From DASYSA01 sp036003885 (GTDB lineage: Bacteria; Acidobacteriota; Blastocatellia; UBA7656): a DNA stretch of 34,591 nucleotides. Numbering within the stretch: the stretch's first letter is position 1; each line of letters opens with the position of its first letter. Positions 15,399-22,986 of this stretch are shown one piece after another. A program made the translations under genes and the position numbers. The stretch is from positions 1 through 34,591 of the forward strand of contig DASYSA010000183.1 of assembly GCA_036003885.1 (NCBI GenBank), in the 5' to 3' direction. Under the pieces are notes generated by a model. That model saw only the letters and a program-made list of their open reading frames with translations. It did not search any database and was not told the DNA's origin.

Positions 15399-16468
15399 GA
15401 GGCGCTCCTCCTCACCGAAAAATGAGTGCGGTAACCGCCGGCGGCATCGATGCGATGTGCGGCAGACGCGACGTAATACTGTCCGCTGAAGCGCTTGCCG
15501 ATACCGTCTATCTTGATCACCTTTCCCGCGCGCAGGTCTGTTCGGCCAAGGCAAACTCCGTCTCCGGTGATGAATCCCAGGCCCCGCCTGTTGAACCGCG
15601 CCTTTGCGATCTGGTCCGCTTCGGCCTGAGTCATCACAGGCTGCGCGCTCATCAGCGAGATCGCCGACCCGAAGGCGTCCTCGGCTACCTTGGGACCGCT
15701 CGCGCTTCCGCCCATGGTCGAATTCTCATCTCCTGTCTTCGATTTTCCGATGACCTCTTTCTTGTCCTTGGGACTCCAGCCACGCACGTTCACTTCGCCT
15801 ACCTGTCCGAATGAAGTGAGGCGGGGGTAGAACTCCAGAATATGATCGCTCAAAGTGAAGGTGAGAATCTCGCTCTGGTCATTGGGCACCGGGCGGAATA
15901 TGAGCTTCTTGTCGTCGACGACAACCTCGAATTGGACGAGCCGCGCGCGTTCCTGGATGAAGTCGAGATCGCTCTGGTTTGCCTGAAAGACGTAGTCGTG
16001 GGTGACCTGGCTGTCGGTGGCTTCCGCGGTGAGGCCGGCTTCACTGGCTATCTGCGAAGCGATATCGCTGTCTTTCTGCTGCACGAAGGTTCGTGTCTTG
16101 CGCCCTCTTTGGAGGCGGTGGCGCCGGTCGTAGCCGCGCACGGTGAGTCGAGGCGATCGGTCGCAGGCGAAGTCCGGCTCGAGCGCGGTGATCTCGCCTT
16201 TGATCAGAGTCTCCAGGTCTTCGGCGTATCCCATCTTCACCTCGACTGCTTTGCCGACGGCGAAAAGGCTCTCGTTGTCGATCCAGGCAGTTAGTTCCGC
16301 CTCGTCATCCGAGCCCATGATCTCCAGCGCGAACATGCTCGGCAGGTAGGCGCTGTCGTCAACCGTGACCGAGAGGACGTGCGTTTTGGCCTCGACCGTC
16401 AGCGGACTGCCGTCAATAATGGCGTCGAAGCCGGGGATCAGCGGATTCTCGAGATCGGCAATCGGCAT
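15395..16468 (-). CDS. gpD-like hub protein (N-terminal half of a split Afp8/VgrG)
   Basis: A 357-residue late-control-gene-D family protein. Key blocks are VLSVTVDDSAYLPSMFALEI near the start, KMGYAEDLETLIKGEITALE, LTVRGYDRRHRLQRGRKTRT, then DSDIASQIASEAGLTAEATD and NQSDLDFIQERARLVQFEVV, as in gp27-like hubs. The protein builds the pseudo-sixfold ring that adapts the tube to the trimeric needle. In Afp and PVC this domain is fused to the spike in one VgrG-like protein; here it is a separate gene joined by a 4-nt overlap to the gpV-like gene. The LysM adaptor gene ends 9 bp upstream. Confidence 0.92.
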   Translation of the reverse strand: MPIADLENPLIPGFDAIIDGSPLTVEAKTHVLSVTVDDSAYLPSMFALEIMGSDDEAELTAWIDNESLFAVGKAVEVKMGYAEDLETLIKGEITALEPDFACDRSPRLTVRGYDRRHRLQRGRKTRTFVQQKDSDIASQIASEAGLTAEATDSQVTHDYVFQANQSDLDFIQERARLVQFEVVVDDKKLIFRPVPNDQSEILTFTLSDHILEFYPRLTSFGQVGEVNVRGWSPKDKKEVIGKSKTGDENSTMGGSASGPKVAEDAFGSAISLMSAQPVMTQAEADQIAKARFNRRGLGFITGDGVCLGRTDLRAGKVIKIDGIGKRFSGQYYVASAAHRIDAAGGYRTHFSVRRSAS

Positions 16469-16477
16469 AACTCTGCT

Positions 16478-17146
16478 TCACCGGGTCTTGGGGATGTTCA
16501 ACGCCCGCCCGATTTGGAGTTGGCGCGGATCATCCAGGTGATTCGTGTCGGCGATCAGGCGCCAGCGCGACGGATCGTTGTATGCGGTCGCCGCGATGCT
16601 GCTTAACGTGTCCCCGCGTTTGACGACGTGCGTTGTGAACTCTGGATCGGACTCTCGCTGGCCTTCTTCCCAGCCCTTGAACTCGAGAAAGGCGACAGTG
16701 AGTCTTGCGCGCACCGGCGTGCCGTCTTTCTCGAATAGCGTGAACTCTTGTACAAGGTTCGTGACGACGCCGGAGAACGGGAAATCGGGGTTTGCCGTCG
16801 AGTCCCTGCCCCAGCTAATAACGCAAACAGGCGGACGCTTCTTCTTGTTGTCGCGCTTTATTCGAGTAAGCGCGACGAACTTGTTGGTGAGATCGCGCAC
16901 GTCCTTAACTTTGTTTCCATCAGCGGTCGGTTCGGTGACGTCAAAGAAGAGGTTGAGGGTGAGCGTCCGGCCGCCGCCGCCTGCAAAGGTCAACAGCGGC
17001 ACGTTCAGGTCGCTCCTGGGTGAAGGTGTGTAGGTCACCGGCTTCGTGATCGAATAAGAGGTGGGATTGAATTGCACCTCGATCGGATCTTGACCTTGCG
17101 GCGTGATTTTCAGCTTTGCCGGCCTGCCGGCTATGTCTGGCGGCAT
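16478..17146 (-). CDS. LysM-domain baseplate adaptor (Afp7-like)
   Basis: 222 residues. The N-terminal part contains PIEVQFNPTSYSITKPVTYT and a GGGGRTLTLNLFFDVTEPT strand pair, typical of the eCIS/phage gp53-type adaptor. The C-terminal LysM domain spans about 172-219 (THVVKRGDTLSSIAATAYND, then RQLQIGRALNIPK). In contractile systems such proteins clamp the tube initiator to the hub, and the LysM fold serves as a structural module rather than a peptidoglycan binder. The ATG at 17146 overlaps the upstream stop by one base (TAATG), so translation is coupled to the disordered-protein gene. Confidence 0.92.
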   Translation of the reverse strand: MPPDIAGRPAKLKITPQGQDPIEVQFNPTSYSITKPVTYTPSPRSDLNVPLLTFAGGGGRTLTLNLFFDVTEPTADGNKVKDVRDLTNKFVALTRIKRDNKKKRPPVCVISWGRDSTANPDFPFSGVVTNLVQEFTLFEKDGTPVRARLTVAFLEFKGWEEGQRESDPEFTTHVVKRGDTLSSIAATAYNDPSRWRLIADTNHLDDPRQLQIGRALNIPKTR

Positions 17147-18651
17147 TATTCGATCCCCCTTCGCTCGCGTTCCACTGCGAGGCGCCGGTAGAGTGCTCGT
17201 ATGACTTGCTCGGTAGTCATCTTGAGGTTGTTTCCACCGCTGTGCTGGTCGTCGGACGCCGGCGGCGGCGCAGCCGTTGGATCGCTCGCGGACCTCGCGA
17301 CATGGGCCGCGGAGTTATCCGTCTGACGCGCTACGACCATCGGAGCGCTGCCGGCTATCACGTCGAGTCTTGAATCTCTGGCGGCCGGCTCGCTCTTGCG
17401 CCAGATGATGTTTGGTCTTGATGGCCGCGCCGAATGATCCGCTATCTCCTTTGCGACGACCGCTCCCGGGATTGCTTCGCCCGGTGCTTCTTTGACCTTG
17501 GCGTTTTGCTCGTCGGTTTGCACCTTGCGCTGAATCATCGAGGCGACATGCGCTCCTGCAAGCGGAAGCGGAGCCGCGATAGCGGATTGCAAAATCTTAC
17601 CGGGCTGTGTCGCCGGGTCACTGGTTGTACTTGTGCCATCAGCGGCGCCCGTCACTGCAAGCGCCCCGTGTTCCGAATAGCTCTCTCCCGATTTGTCACT
17701 CGAGGCTTTTCGCAAAATCAATTCCGTCGCCTTCTTGCCGGCGGTGGTTTCCAACGTTGTTTCAACTGCCCGCTCCTCGACCATGACTGCGGGCAGTGAA
17801 TCGATGCGAGCCGCGGCCTCGGGCGCCTTGACGACGTGCGAAGCCGAGGTGCCTGTGTCTCTGTCGCTGAGATCTGCCCTCTGACTCGAAATGGTGTCGG
17901 TCCTTTCGCGCGCAGCTTTCGGAGACCTCTTCGCCAGAATCAAAGAAGTCGAACCAATAGAAGTTATCGTTGGAGTCTTCTCTTGCGGATTTCCGAACGG
18001 CGAAGGAGAAGGGGATCCGGCAACGCCTCTGTCGCCGGAGTCTTTCGCCGGCGGAACGGAGAGAATCGTATTTGGTTCGCGGGTGCTGTCTACTGCCTTC
18101 CTGGCAAGAACAAAAGATGGCGGTGCGGTTGAGGCCACTGGCGCAGCGGGATGATGCTTCGCCTGCGGATCGCCCGCCAACGGAGCAGGAACACCTGATG
18201 GCGTTTCTGGAGCAGCAGCCGGCTGATCTGGATTCAAATCCACCTGCGGAGGGCGGCGACGGATACGAAGCTTGCCTTGAGGTGCTGAGGTTGAAGCGTT
18301 CGACTCGCCCTCGGAGTTCAGGCCCGCAAGTTTCTCCTGGCGCAATGGAGGCCGTTGGGCAAATTGAGGATCGGCGGTCGTCAACCCATCCAGCTGCTCC
18401 ATCAGCGGGCGGCCCATCACAAGCTCGCGGGTCGAAGCGGGGGGTTGCTCTTCCGCGGCATAACGGGCGCTCAATTGCCCGATTAGCGGGAAGGGATCCT
18501 GGGCCCAGCGGGCGATACGCTCGAACAGTAGTTGCGGGTGGCGCACGTCGACGACGCCGGCTTTCCCGTTCGACCGCTGGAAGAGTCGGCGGGTCAAGTC
18601 CGACGACTCAATCGCCGAAGCGCCCTTCTTTTCCTGTTCCTGATTCCCCAT
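17146..18651 (-). CDS. Disordered repeat-motif protein in the Afp6 position
   Basis: 501 residues, between tube 2 and the LysM adaptor where Afp encodes a small protein. The N-terminus (about 1-65: SSDLTRRLFQRSNGKAG, HPQLLFERIARWAQDPFP) and the last 25 residues (MTTEQVIRALYRRLAVERER) look folded. Between them is a long Pro/Ala/Ser-rich stretch predicted to be disordered. Inside it a short hydrophobic-basic motif recurs at residues about 180 (FVLARK), 237 (LILAKR), 311 (LILRK), 372 (MIQRK), 414 (NIIWRK) and 438 (MVVAR). It has no family I recognise. It could be an adaptor, a lumen scaffold or a length determinant, all unproven. It begins two bases after the tube 2 stop and overlaps the LysM start by one. 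Confidence 0.82.
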   Translation of the reverse strand: MGNQEQEKKGASAIESSDLTRRLFQRSNGKAGVVDVRHPQLLFERIARWAQDPFPLIGQLSARYAAEEQPPASTRELVMGRPLMEQLDGLTTADPQFAQRPPLRQEKLAGLNSEGESNASTSAPQGKLRIRRRPPQVDLNPDQPAAAPETPSGVPAPLAGDPQAKHHPAAPVASTAPPSFVLARKAVDSTREPNTILSVPPAKDSGDRGVAGSPSPSPFGNPQEKTPTITSIGSTSLILAKRSPKAARERTDTISSQRADLSDRDTGTSASHVVKAPEAAARIDSLPAVMVEERAVETTLETTAGKKATELILRKASSDKSGESYSEHGALAVTGAADGTSTTSDPATQPGKILQSAIAAPLPLAGAHVASMIQRKVQTDEQNAKVKEAPGEAIPGAVVAKEIADHSARPSRPNIIWRKSEPAARDSRLDVIAGSAPMVVARQTDNSAAHVARSASDPTAAPPPASDDQHSGGNNLKMTTEQVIRALYRRLAVERERRGIE

Positions 18652-18653
18652 CT

Positions 18654-19190
18654 TCAGAAGCCTATGTCGATTGATCCTGCGATCTCGGCGCCGAAGCCAG
18701 CCAGCACGCCCGCCGCGGTCGGACGGCTCAGACCTTGATGAACCAGCTCCACGCTTTCGAAGGCGACGGTCGACGACTCGGCCCGCAGATCAGGTCCCGT
18801 CCACTTCGTCGGGAAGGCCCCCTTGAAGTTCCACCAAAGGACCGGAATGTGCATTTTGTTCAAGAGGTAGATAGTCCCGTTCCTGCGAACCACGTCGCCT
18901 TGAGTCACGCCCTGATGCCAGGTCCACAATCCCTCCATCAGGGTCAGGCCGTGCTTGAGGATCAGCGGCGGGTACTTTGTCCGCCCCCTGAACTGATGCA
19001 CGTAGTCATTGAGGCCACCCTCGGAGTAGGTTTCGACTTCGACTTCGACCATCAAGCCGCTGCATTCGGAAAACCCTCCCACGAGGATGCCTTCGATCTC
19101 TACGAGGAAGTTGAAGGCGTGATAAGGATCGAGCCGAACGCCCAGCAAATTGGTTGCAAGCGCGAACGCTGCGTTCATCGGAAAAGCCAT
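18654..19190 (-). CDS. Inner tube protein 2 (gp19-like, Afp5-type)
   Basis: 178 residues of the T4-like tail tube (gp19/Hcp-like) family: LDPYHAFNFLVEIEGILVGG, FSECSGLMVEVEVETYSEGG, YPPLILKHGLTLMEGLWTWH, and the end block KWTGPDLRAESSTVAFESVE. The start is the ATG at 19190 with AAGGAG nine bases upstream, not the earlier in-frame codon at 19232. Compared with tube 1 it has an N-terminal helix-like extension and a longer C-terminal tail (SRPTAAGVLAGFGAEIAGSI), as expected for the tube initiator contacting the baseplate. The adjacency to the Afp6/7/8 genes supports that role. Two hairpin repeats lie just upstream of it. Confidence 0.93.
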   Translation of the reverse strand: MAFPMNAAFALATNLLGVRLDPYHAFNFLVEIEGILVGGFSECSGLMVEVEVETYSEGGLNDYVHQFRGRTKYPPLILKHGLTLMEGLWTWHQGVTQGDVVRRNGTIYLLNKMHIPVLWWNFKGAFPTKWTGPDLRAESSTVAFESVELVHQGLSRPTAAGVLAGFGAEIAGSIDIGF

Positions 19191-19220
19191 AAGAGTCGTC
19201 TCCTTTGTTTGAGACTCATT

Positions 19221-19255
19221 GCCCGGTTTCATTAACAGCTCACTTCAGTGAGGTG
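19221..19255. repeat. Dispersed hairpin repeat, copy 1
   Basis: The core CTCACTTCAGTGAG is an inverted repeat with a 2-base centre, preceded by TTTCATTAACA. The same arrangement recurs at 19297-19330 and 32389-32422. It lies 30 bp upstream of the tube 2 start, within the transcribed region of the eCIS genes. Confidence 0.7.
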
Positions 19256-19296
19256 TTTTTCTCGATGTGTAAATGAGATGAATGCAACGTACGACC

Positions 19297-19330
19297 GCCA
19301 GTTTCATTGACCACCTCACTTCAATCAGGT
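19297..19330. repeat. Dispersed hairpin repeat, copy 2 (degraded stem)
   Basis: TTTCATTGACCACCTCACTT followed by CAATCAGGT matches copy 1 in order and spacing, but the right arm has changes (AATCAGG for AGTGAGG), so the stem is weaker. It lies in the same 182-bp gap between the DUF6760-like frame and the tube 2 gene. Confidence 0.6.
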
Positions 19331-19372
19331 TTCACAATAAGAAGCCCCAATCCAATTCGCTGTTACTGTCCA

Positions 19373-19591
19373 TTACTGCCCTGACTGCTCGTTGAGGCGC
19401 TGATTGATTCGGGCAACTTCGCTCACCCACTTCTGGCGTTCGAAGTGGTCCATCTCGACAATCTCCTGCTGCGGCCAGTGAAAGTGATACGCAATATACG
19501 CTACCTCTTCATAGAGCCGTGCTATGGGGTAGCGCCAGACCCCCCCAGGCTGCTGATCTCCACCTCGAACCTCTGCTCGCAGTGCGGACAC
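19373..19591 (-). CDS. DUF6760-like protein frame, probably expressed as a -1 frameshift fusion
   Basis: The conserved part is ARLYEEVAYIAYHFHWPQQE followed by HFERQKWVSEVARINQRL, the pattern of the small DUF6760 proteins found in eCIS clusters. The only standard start upstream of it is a GTG at 19591, buried in the chaperone-like gene and without a ribosome binding site. The family part begins right after a seven-G run (19546-19540). A -1 shift there joins the upstream protein to VWRYPIARLYEE and gives a fusion of 120 + 55 residues. I therefore expect no independent start, with the frameshift product as the real protein. The coordinates give the open frame; the translated part would be 19373-19540. 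Confidence 0.78.
   Translation of the reverse strand: MSALRAEVRGGDQQPGGVWRYPIARLYEEVAYIAYHFHWPQQEIVEMDHFERQKWVSEVARINQRLNEQSGQ
19499..19546 (-). promoter_or_regulatory. Candidate programmed -1 ribosomal frameshift signal
   Basis: In the zero frame of the chaperone-like gene, the bases at 19546-19540 read G GGG GGG, an X XXY YYZ heptamer with codon boundaries in the right phase. A 5-nt spacer (19539-19535) follows, then a stem-loop: CGCUACC (19534-19528) pairs with GGUAGCG (19505-19499), enclosing a second stem CAUAG/CUAUG (19526-19522 with 19514-19510) and a 7-nt loop. The zero-frame stop lies inside the inner stem. The -1 frame continues into the DUF6760-like region. The layout mirrors the G/GT frameshift of phage tail genes. 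Confidence 0.72.
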
Positions 19592-19899
19592 TGCGTCTGA
19601 ACCCGGCTGTGACCGTTCTCGTTGATGCGGCGGTAGAACTCCTGCAAGTAGGCCAGGTCCGCAGCATACAGCCCCTCAATGGTCTTGGGGTTTATGTATT
19701 CGAGCGATCCGAGCCTGCTGATCACTCGCGCCAGCAATATGATCAATAGGTATGCAGGATTTCCCTGGACTCGAGGATCCCTGAGCGGGCCCACCTCATC
19801 AATCGCAGTGGCAAGCCGCATCGTCCCTTCCCTGTGCAGGTTGCCCTCGGCGTCCACATAGCCGACAGGCAGCGTAAAGGCGAATTCGGTTTGAAACAT
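19522..19899 (-). CDS. Phage tail assembly chaperone-like protein
   Basis: 125 residues from the ATG at 19899, chosen because GAGGAG is just upstream; an earlier in-frame start at 19944 adds 15 residues. The protein begins FQTEFAFTLPVGYVDAEGNL and continues MRLATAIDEVGPLRD, NPAYLLIILLARVISRLGSL, and YAADLAYLQEFYRRINENGH, which matches the Mu gp41-like/phage tail assembly protein pattern. The end has a CPHC pair (QTQCPHCEQRFEVEISSLGG), a half zinc-knuckle. Such proteins in phages bind the tape measure and are made as short and frameshifted long forms. Here it sits between the two tube genes. Confidence 0.85.
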   Translation of the reverse strand: MFQTEFAFTLPVGYVDAEGNLHREGTMRLATAIDEVGPLRDPRVQGNPAYLLIILLARVISRLGSLEYINPKTIEGLYAADLAYLQEFYRRINENGHSRVQTQCPHCEQRFEVEISSLGGSGATP

Positions 19900-20010
19900 A
19901 GATCTCCTCTCAAGCCACAGGCCCGCGGAGTCGGCACGCTTCATTCAGCTTCTCACGGCCGGAGCCGTTCTTGCTGAGTCCTTGACCCTGGTGCCGGCCA
20001 GTGGCTCTCA

Positions 20011-20445
20011 CTACGCCTTCTTAACTTCCTCGTGAGTCAGCTCGAGCGATTCGACGGCGACGGCAGTGCTCGTGGAGTTGAAGGTCGGTCCGGTCCACTT
20101 CGACGGCCACGCGTTGACGAAGTTCCAGCGCAGCTTCTCCTCGCCTTTCTCGTCAAGCAGAACAATTGAGCCGTTCTTGCGCTCGGTCTTGCCATCGATC
20201 GCGGTCAGCCGCCACTTCCACAGTTCATCGGAATTAGTAATGCCCCGCTTGAGCGTGATCGCGGTGTACTTGTTCAGCCCGGTTAGCTTTCTGACGTGGT
20301 TCGGGTCGGTGCCCTCCCGGTAGTCCACCGGGTCCGTGCTCGCATCCAGTCCGCTAACCTCCTGAAAGCCGGCCTGCGTGATGCCGTCGATCTCAACCAG
20401 AAAATTGAAGCCGCGATATGGATCAACTCGCTGTCCTGTAGCCAT
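20011..20445 (-). CDS. Inner tube protein 1 (gp19-like, Afp1-type)
   Basis: A 144-residue tail tube protein: RVDPYRGFNFLVEIDGITQA, FQEVSGLDASTDPVDYREGT, YTAITLKRGITNSDELWKWR, and the C-terminal block KWTGPTFNSTSTAVAVESLE ending in THEEVKKA. The compact length and charged C-terminus are those of the major tube subunit that stacks in hexameric rings inside the sheath. A strong GAGGAG site stands 8 nt before the ATG, fitting high expression. It lies 61 bp after sheath 2 and 111 bp before the chaperone-like gene. It is clearly related to tube 2. Confidence 0.95.
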   Translation of the reverse strand: MATGQRVDPYRGFNFLVEIDGITQAGFQEVSGLDASTDPVDYREGTDPNHVRKLTGLNKYTAITLKRGITNSDELWKWRLTAIDGKTERKNGSIVLLDEKGEEKLRWNFVNAWPSKWTGPTFNSTSTAVAVESLELTHEEVKKA

Positions 20446-20506
20446 AAGTTTTTCTCCTCAGATCAAGAATCCAATCAACATTCTCACGCCGTCCGTGGAC
20501 GGCAAA

Positions 20507-21691
20507 TCATCTGGGATCCACGCCGATGTGGTGAGTGATTCGCACCACGACGAACTCCGCGGGACGGCTTGGCGCCAGGCCCACTTCCGTTACAACCTCA
20601 CCCGTGTCGCGGACTTCAGGCGGATTCGTCTCGGCGTCGCACTTGACGAAGTACGCCTGATCGGCGGTTCCACCGGCCAGGCCACCAGCCCGCCATAGAA
20701 CCTCCAGGTATGCGCTCAACTCCCGCTTGATGCGGACCCATAGCCGCGCTGTGTTAGGCTCGAAGCTCGCCCAATTCATGTTCAGATCGATCCATCGCTC
20801 GAGCGTAAGAAAGAGTCTGCGAACGTTAACGTACTGCCAGTCAGGCTCGCGGCTGATGGTGCGTGCGCCCCAAACCCTGATGCCTCGACCCGGAAAAGCT
20901 CGCAGACAATTGATCCCCTCCGGGTTGAGTTGGTCCTGAATCGCGTTGTCCACGACGATCTCCAGGTCGAGGGCGCCCGAGATCTCCTCGTTGGCCGGAG
21001 CCTTGAAAACACCTACCCGGGCATCGCTTCTGGCAAAGATTCCAGCCACGTGTCCCGAGGGTGGCACCAGCCTTAGGCCGTCAACTTTGAGCCACGGGAA
21101 ATAGAGCGCGCCGTTGAGGGGTTCCTTCAGGTTGGCTGCGATCTGGATCCGCTGATCCTTGACCGTGTCCACTCCTGCGCCGGGCACCGCGTCCAGAATC
21201 GCCAGGCGGCCACGATGCTTCTCGCAGTGTTGAAGCACCTCCTTCTGCAGGCGAATGATGCCGGCAACGTCCCAGACCGTGTCCGACGTTTTGAGAGTCA
21301 TTGCGTCGGGCATCGCTACGAGGTCAAGGTCCGTCACTGGTGCGAGAGACTCCAGAGCCTTTTTCAACGCGCCCTCCCGTTTGAAGGAGGTGGTCGCGTC
21401 GTTTTTCATCGCCGCCTGGCGGTCGTCGCCAAGATCAGCAAGCACCACGAAGCAAGTCACGCCGCCGTTTTGAAAGAACCCGGTAACCGCATCTGCCAGG
21501 TAGCTCCCTTGCAGACCCTTGAACCGGGCGTCGAACTCGCCTTTGCGGTTGAACGCGATGGGCTTGTTGAACGCGTCGGCGTCGGCATCGGCAAAGCCCA
21601 CAAATCCCGGCACACCGGTGGGCAATCGAGGCTGGGCATTGAGAAAGACATCTTCCCTGTATACCCCGGGGACCTTATACTTGGGCGTCAT
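20507..21691 (-). CDS. Contractile sheath protein 2
   Basis: 394 residues from the ATG at 21691 (AGGAG four bases before it). The frame is open 26 codons further but that part has no conserved pattern. Sheath signatures: VPGVYREDVFLNAQPRLPTG and VPGFVGFADADADAF at the N-terminus, GVKAPANEEISGALD-like mid-block, WQYVNVRRLFLTLERWIDLN, and the C-terminal handshake region AYFVKCDAETNPPEVRDTGE with EVVTEVGLAPSRPAEFVVVR. Contractile sheaths drive the tube into the target. The second copy may form a distinct ring near the baseplate or mix with sheath 1. It follows sheath 1 by 13 bp. Confidence 0.93.
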   Translation of the reverse strand: MTPKYKVPGVYREDVFLNAQPRLPTGVPGFVGFADADADAFNKPIAFNRKGEFDARFKGLQGSYLADAVTGFFQNGGVTCFVVLADLGDDRQAAMKNDATTSFKREGALKKALESLAPVTDLDLVAMPDAMTLKTSDTVWDVAGIIRLQKEVLQHCEKHRGRLAILDAVPGAGVDTVKDQRIQIAANLKEPLNGALYFPWLKVDGLRLVPPSGHVAGIFARSDARVGVFKAPANEEISGALDLEIVVDNAIQDQLNPEGINCLRAFPGRGIRVWGARTISREPDWQYVNVRRLFLTLERWIDLNMNWASFEPNTARLWVRIKRELSAYLEVLWRAGGLAGGTADQAYFVKCDAETNPPEVRDTGEVVTEVGLAPSRPAEFVVVRITHHIGVDPR

Positions 21692-21704
21692 AGCACTCCT
21701 GGGA

Positions 21705-22961
21705 TCACTTCGTCTGGGCCATCTGGCTGATGCGGAAGATGACGAATTCCGCAGGCCGCACGATCGCAACGCCGATCTCGGTTACAACCTGCCCAAGCTC
21801 GCGCAACTCGGGCGGATTGGTCTCCGCATCGCATTTTACGTAGAAGGCCTCTTGCGGCGTGTTGCCGAACAGCGCTCCCGAGCGCCACACGTTGGTCAGA
21901 AACGCGGTCACGTTGCGCGTGATCTTCTGCCACAGCCCCGGAGTATTCGGCTCAAACACGACCCATTGCGTCCCCTCATCGATCGATTCGCGCAGGAACA
22001 ACAGCGTACGGCGCACGTTTATGTACTTGAGATCGGCGTTACCATCTCCGCCGATCGTACGCGCGCCCCAGACCAGGATTTGATCGTTCAGAACCCGAAT
22101 GCAATTGACTCCTTTGGGGTTCAGGCCATCCTGATCCGCCTTGCTCAAACGCTGAGTGACATTGAGCGCGCCAAACACAGCTTCATTGGCGGGTGCTTTA
22201 TGTACGCCCCGTTCGTTGTCAACGCGAGCGTAGATTCCTGCCAGGTGGCCGCTGGGCGGAACCGAGATCGATCCGTCTCCTCCGGGAGTAAGCATCTTGG
22301 TCGCTGGATCGAACACCTTGATCCACGGGAAGTACCACGCCGCCAGGTCTGTCTTGTTGGGCATCACCCCCGAGTCGGCTGCGATCTTAGTCAGCGTGGT
22401 TGTGTCGTCAGCGTGCTCCGGGCCGTCGAATATGGCAAATCGGTCTCCCGTGATCTTGCAATGGGTCACTATCTTGTCGCGCACTGCGTCATCGAGAATG
22501 CCGGGCGCGGCGACTATGGCTATCTCGTCAATTGCCGAAAACGCTTTGAGCGCGCCGTCGAGTTCGGTGTCGGCCAGGATGCGCACGACGTGACAGCGGC
22601 TCCCTCCGTTATTGAAAAAGCCGTAGACCGCCTGCGCGAGGTTGCGATGTCCCGTGTCGATCGTCGGCGTCGGGTCTGCGGTCGCCGCGGCGGTCTCATC
22701 GCCTATCAGGTCTCCAAAGGCCCTGGTGAACTGCGACCAGTTCGTAATGAGCAGGGGTTTCCCGGCTGGAGTCGGAACGTTGAAATTAACGAACTTGGTC
22801 GTCGAGGGATCAGCCGCGGTCGGCTCCCTTCTGGCCACGCAGTGAATCTTGTTTGGCACGATGCCGATGAAGCCCGGCGTGCTTGTGCTGACTCCCGCGA
22901 TGGCTTTTACCGCCGAAGGAACCTCCTCGACGTAGACTCCAGGTGACAAATACTGTGGCAT
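21705..22961 (-). CDS. Contractile sheath protein 1 (Afp2-type)
   Basis: A 418-residue sheath protein starting MPQYLSPGVYVEEVPSAVKA with VSTSTPGFIGIVPN. The middle has AVYGFFNNGGSRCHVVRI, PSGHLAGIYARVDNERGVHK and APANEAVFGALNVTQRLSKA, and the end has FYVKCDAETNPPELRELGQV and VVTEIGVAIVRPAEFVIFRI. These are the standard elements of the T4 gp18/Afp sheath fold, and the terminal strands weave neighbouring subunits together. A near-perfect GGGAGG stands a few bases before the ATG, suggesting abundant product. It is the first structural gene after the terminator protein and is more canonical than sheath 2. Confidence 0.95.
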   Translation of the reverse strand: MPQYLSPGVYVEEVPSAVKAIAGVSTSTPGFIGIVPNKIHCVARREPTAADPSTTKFVNFNVPTPAGKPLLITNWSQFTRAFGDLIGDETAAATADPTPTIDTGHRNLAQAVYGFFNNGGSRCHVVRILADTELDGALKAFSAIDEIAIVAAPGILDDAVRDKIVTHCKITGDRFAIFDGPEHADDTTTLTKIAADSGVMPNKTDLAAWYFPWIKVFDPATKMLTPGGDGSISVPPSGHLAGIYARVDNERGVHKAPANEAVFGALNVTQRLSKADQDGLNPKGVNCIRVLNDQILVWGARTIGGDGNADLKYINVRRTLLFLRESIDEGTQWVVFEPNTPGLWQKITRNVTAFLTNVWRSGALFGNTPQEAFYVKCDAETNPPELRELGQVVTEIGVAIVRPAEFVIFRISQMAQTK

Positions 22962-22986
22962 AGTTTTCCTCCCTGGGGATAAGGCT

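Noticed and set aside
15399..15554. 52-codon upstream extension of the gpV-like spike gene
   Set aside because: The stretch reads the gpD-like gene in the wrong phase. The GTG at 15398 has a good ribosome binding site and overlaps the gpD stop in the usual way.
21519..22946. Long plus-strand open frame (475 codons) across both sheath genes
   Set aside because: It is antisense to two clearly conserved sheath proteins, has no recognisable domain and is Arg/Gly-rich, as expected for a shadow frame in GC-rich DNA.
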